Made by a program: the position numbers and the translations under genes. 64,000 nt of DNA from Curvivirga sp965219885 (GTDB lineage: Bacteria; Pseudomonadota; Alphaproteobacteria; UBA8366; Aestuariispiraceae). The DNA is taken from the NCBI RefSeq assembly GCF_965219885.1, contig NZ_CBDCOT010000009.1, positions 1,488,001-1,552,000 of the forward strand, read 5' to 3'. Under the pieces are notes generated by a model. The model saw only the letters and a program-made list of their open reading frames with translations, ran no database searches and was not told the origin of the DNA. Below, one piece after another: positions 61,013-64,000 of the stretch. Within the stretch, counting starts at the first letter, position 1; the number at the start of each line of letters is the position of its first letter.

Positions 61013-63832
61013 CTATTGCCCAAGGCGTTCAAGTATAGCTGGGATATGTACCTGATCTTTTTTATAATTGCCGGTCAGCATATACATCATCAAATTTACC
61101 CCGAAACGATAAGCCATTTCCCTTTGACCTTCGCCACCCGGTGTAACTGGGAAACGAGGTCGGCCATATTCATCCATGGCCCAGGCGCCTGCCCAGTCAT
61201 TTTGTCCAACCATTATACGGCTTACGCCATCAGCAGTACCTGCCTGAATGGGTTCAACCCAAAGATTTCCACCTTGCCAGCGTCCCGGGAAATCTTGAAG
61301 CAGATAGAAACTTTTTGTCAGTACATGATCTGTTTCAATCGGCACCAAAGCAGGAATATTAATACCATTCGTCAATCTTTGTAGATGTGACATCATGGTC
61401 GTATTTGAATGTTCGGGACTGCGTGAATCAAAAAGAATACTACCGCCGAACGATAAATAGTTATTTATATTATTGATTTCTGTTTGAGTAAGATTTCGTT
61501 GATCTTGCGTAATTGGCCAATAGATCAAAGGATAGAAGGCCAATTCGCTTTGTTTTAAGTCGATACCGACAGGGGTTGCAGCTTCTATCGCTGTGCGTTG
61601 ATTAAGTATAAAAGCGAGCCCAGCTAAGCCTTCATGACTGGTTTTGTCGACCTTTGAGTTTCCTGTAAGGACATATGCTAAACCCGTACTCGTATCAAAG
61701 TTACTGCTTTGAGGTGTGATTAAAGATTGAACAATCATATCTTCAATCTGGGCTTCTTGAGCATGTGCTATATGTGGTATAAACCAACTCATTCCTGTAG
61801 TAAGAAAGGCAGCTAAAATAAAACGTTCAAATTGAGTTGAAAGACGAGGCAGTTGACCTCTTAATGCAAGGGAGCTAATCGCATCAAGAAGTAATAAAAT
61901 CAATGCAAGACTCAATAAAACTGGCTTCAAATCTGTAGATTTAGCGATCTCTTTGCTCAACCTATGAAGAGCTTTCGTTTTTGGAATGTATAGTTGTAAT
62001 GGTACAAGGCTTTGCACAAGATTTAAGGCTTGATTATACCCTTGTCCCCCATAGATACCTGGTGGAGTATGTCGCGTGACAGCAGGTGCCTCCTTTAAAT
62101 CCAACGAATGAACATCTGATACAGGTGAGGTCAGTTGACCTTGCCCATTAACGATCCGTATTGGGTGATACGGTAAGGATGTATTGTTTAAATCATTCGC
62201 CTTTATATGATCTGGTAGAAAGGAGAGACGGGTTAAGCGTTCTAATACTTTTGGGAAAATGCCAGATAACGCTAAGTTGGACCATTCCGCATTTGCAGTT
62301 GTATGGAAGAGAATAAGCCAGCCTTTTCCTTGTTTTTTGCCGGAAATTAAACTGGTACCATCTTCAAGTTGTGCCCAGCTTGTCTTTTTCGAATCTGCGC
62401 TTGTTTGAGAAAGAACCTGTTGTTTGATGATAACATCATCCGGGACGCCAAGGCCTGCCAGTGGGCTTTCGTTATTAAAGTTTTTAAGATGTGCAGGTTT
62501 TTCCCATTGCAACATACCATTAAGAGCACGTCCTCCATGACGCAATGATATGGGAAGCAGCGGATCCGTTTCGGCATTATGGGCCAAATTCCTCCCCGCA
62601 AATCGGATCAAAACTCCACCTTGTTCTAACCAATTGGTTAGCTCAACTGTTTCATCCGCTGAGAGGGAAACCGCATCTGGCATCATTATCACACCAGTTC
62701 GTAACCTGAGTAGCATATGTAACGGGGCAACGCTGACTGATCCTAATTCTATACTGGCTTTATCGAGGTAATAACTTTCGGATAAAAGGGGAAGGTCGTT
62801 TGCGCCCTCCGGCTGTAAAATACCAATTTGTGTGTTTCTCCAGCGATCATCTAGCAGGAATATTGCACCTGCATGTGATTGCCCATCAATGGATATCTGG
62901 GCAATTTCGCCAATCAGGTTTTTAGGTAAATTAAGTGGAACTGACTTTTCAAATTCTCCTTGACCAAATTGGATAAGCTGTTGACCAAGTAAACGCCCAT
63001 TTTGTGCTTTTATTGATAAAGTAATCTCACGGGCGATACTAATTGCATCATTCTGGGACAGGTTCTGTGTTCTTGTTCGTGTAATTAGGACCTCAATCCC
63101 AGAAGGTTCGGCTAAGCTATCTTTTGAGAGAGATAAAGTAACAGGTAAGTTATAACTTTGGGGTTGATAAAGATGTACCTCACCAATTTGAGTAAGTCGT
63201 TTTTCAAAATTCAATGTCTTAGAATCTTGAATGCCACTTTGTAACCAAACGATATCGGGTGAAATTTCAAAGTTTGTCTTTTTTAGCTGATTGAGTAAGG
63301 GCTGGTAATCCACAGTTATGGGGATAGATGAAAGCTGAGCCAGTTGATCTTTTGCTGTTTGTGGCGAAAGTGGGCCATGGAAGTTGAATTTTTTGTCGAG
63401 ATCAGAAGACTGTGTTGAAGCAATATAAATTTCACGATTTTGACGAGATGCATCATCCAGAATAGTGTCGGCGATCTGCATAAGTTCGGACCAATTTTGC
63501 CCGCTCGTCCAGTCATTTTCGATGACAAGCACTACCGGCCCTTGTCCTGGAATGACTTTCTCTTGATAGATGCGTGGATGTGCAAAAGCAAATATGAGAG
63601 TCGCTAGTAATGTTAAGCGCAATGCAACCAGCCACCACGGGGCTTTATCTGAAGATTGATTTTGATTGAATATGCCTGTTAGGAGCATGATTGCGGGAAA
63701 GGCTATTTGTTTGGGCGGTGGCGGTGTTACACGGAGAAAAAACCAAAGTGCCGGTAATCCTAACAAACCCAGTAGTAACCAAGGTGCAGCAAAATTGATA
63801 TGGAGTAGGTTCGAAAAGAGATCTGGGATCAT
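61013..63832 (-). CDS. DUF4159 protein with BatA-like N-terminal membrane domain
   Basis: About 939 residues. N-terminal double-membrane-segment domain (INFAAPWLLLGLLGLPALWF, then LRLTLLATLIFAFAHP), a long beta-rich middle with amidotransferase-like segments, a membrane segment near 640-670 and a C-terminal DUF4159 domain (LIYWPITQDQRNL to EMAYRFGVNLMMYMLTG). Start at 63832: GAGAGG precedes and the ATG overlaps the upstream stop (ATGA). A longer in-frame start at 63943 would run over the upstream gene. Confidence 0.85.
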   Translation of the reverse strand: MIPDLFSNLLHINFAAPWLLLGLLGLPALWFFLRVTPPPPKQIAFPAIMLLTGIFNQNQSSDKAPWWLVALRLTLLATLIFAFAHPRIYQEKVIPGQGPVVLVIENDWTSGQNWSELMQIADTILDDASRQNREIYIASTQSSDLDKKFNFHGPLSPQTAKDQLAQLSSIPITVDYQPLLNQLKKTNFEISPDIVWLQSGIQDSKTLNFEKRLTQIGEVHLYQPQSYNLPVTLSLSKDSLAEPSGIEVLITRTRTQNLSQNDAISIAREITLSIKAQNGRLLGQQLIQFGQGEFEKSVPLNLPKNLIGEIAQISIDGQSHAGAIFLLDDRWRNTQIGILQPEGANDLPLLSESYYLDKASIELGSVSVAPLHMLLRLRTGVIMMPDAVSLSADETVELTNWLEQGGVLIRFAGRNLAHNAETDPLLPISLRHGGRALNGMLQWEKPAHLKNFNNESPLAGLGVPDDVIIKQQVLSQTSADSKKTSWAQLEDGTSLISGKKQGKGWLILFHTTANAEWSNLALSGIFPKVLERLTRLSFLPDHIKANDLNNTSLPYHPIRIVNGQGQLTSPVSDVHSLDLKEAPAVTRHTPPGIYGGQGYNQALNLVQSLVPLQLYIPKTKALHRLSKEIAKSTDLKPVLLSLALILLLLDAISSLALRGQLPRLSTQFERFILAAFLTTGMSWFIPHIAHAQEAQIEDMIVQSLITPQSSNFDTSTGLAYVLTGNSKVDKTSHEGLAGLAFILNQRTAIEAATPVGIDLKQSELAFYPLIYWPITQDQRNLTQTEINNINNYLSFGGSILFDSRSPEHSNTTMMSHLQRLTNGINIPALVPIETDHVLTKSFYLLQDFPGRWQGGNLWVEPIQAGTADGVSRIMVGQNDWAGAWAMDEYGRPRFPVTPGGEGQREMAYRFGVNLMMYMLTGNYKKDQVHIPAILERLGQ

Positions 63833-64000
63833 AATCTTACCTCTCTGACCTTTGCTGTATGCTGGGGCCGGTCCATCATTTGATATAATGCCATCAAACA
63901 ACTCTCGGCTGAGTTCTTCGTATTGTGGGACAACCATTGCCAATTGTTGTGATACGCCAGATTTTGTAGATAGGTAAAATGCGCCTTACGTTTTTCTTTG
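63829..64000 (-). CDS. DUF58 protein, C-terminal end only
   Basis: The last 56 codons of a gene entering from the right edge, in frame from base 63999 to TGA at 63831-63829. The segment WQWLSHNTKNSAESCLMALYQ matches the C-terminus of DUF58 proteins, which normally precede DUF4159 genes. The rest, and the expected MoxR ATPase, lie outside the window. Confidence 0.7.
   Translation of the reverse strand, partial: KEKRKAHFTYLQNLAYHNNWQWLSHNTKNSAESCLMALYQMMDRPQHTAKVREVRL

Noticed and set aside
1..64000. CRISPR arrays, rRNA, tRNA or insertion sequences
   Set aside because: No regularly spaced repeats, no cloverleaf or rRNA-like blocks and no transposase were found on reading both strands.

Overview
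The window looks like chromosomal DNA from an AT-rich, Gram-negative alphaproteobacterium, probably marine. Genus and order cannot be fixed from the sequence alone. Pointers to the class are an MmcB-type repair protein, a DUF58/DUF4159 membrane operon, CobO/CobQ/CobD, a TIGR01459-like HAD protein and a GTA-type 3TM holin. HldE indicates heptose-containing LPS. Genes are dense, on both strands, and mostly intact.

Layout. 1-3.5 kb: type I secretion ATPase (5' end outside the window) and its HlyD adaptor. 3.6-13 kb: amidase, apt, an orphan TAXI binding protein, hldE, mmcB, a PAS-GGDEF-EAL protein, an AsmA-like protein and a MocR regulator. 13-17 kb: cobO, a SYLF protein, cobQ and convergent cobD. 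17-21.7 kb: a degenerate GGDEF-EAL protein, a LapG-like protease and a degenerate HD-GYP sensor. 21.7-26.2 kb: rpmI-rplT-pheS-pheT. 26-30.8 kb: a solute-binding protein, then asd behind a probable transcription attenuator, then a TPR glycosyltransferase-like protein. 30.9-38.3 kb: acetoacetyl-CoA synthetase, an SDR, cysH, metA, copper-handling genes and truA. 38.3-40.3 kb: dapD-dapE on the minus strand.

40.3-41.2 kb is an 850-base stretch without a convincing long gene but full of RNA-like signals: a structured dapD 5' leader, a candidate sRNA with promoter and terminator, and a structured element just before a phage capsid gene. 41.2-52.3 kb is a compact podovirus-like morphogenesis and lysis cassette: capsid, head-tail adaptor, tail tube B, gp14-like protein, fibres, terminase, endolysin and holin. 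I find no portal, scaffold, integrase, repressor or replication gene. 52.4-64 kb: nitronate monooxygenase, DUF952, pyrD, an EAL-like protein, a HAD protein, a class V aminotransferase and a DUF58-DUF4159 membrane operon running off the right edge.

The observations most worth following are: (1) a leader peptide rich in Thr and Lys codons followed by mutually exclusive hairpins in front of asd, the shared enzyme of Lys/Thr/Met synthesis; (2) the portal-less, integrase-less but intact phage cassette and the structured RNA before its capsid gene; (3) the candidate sRNA and the dapD leader in the same long gap; (4) a group of Lap-type secretion/protease genes and c-di-GMP-family proteins, three of which have lost catalytic residues.
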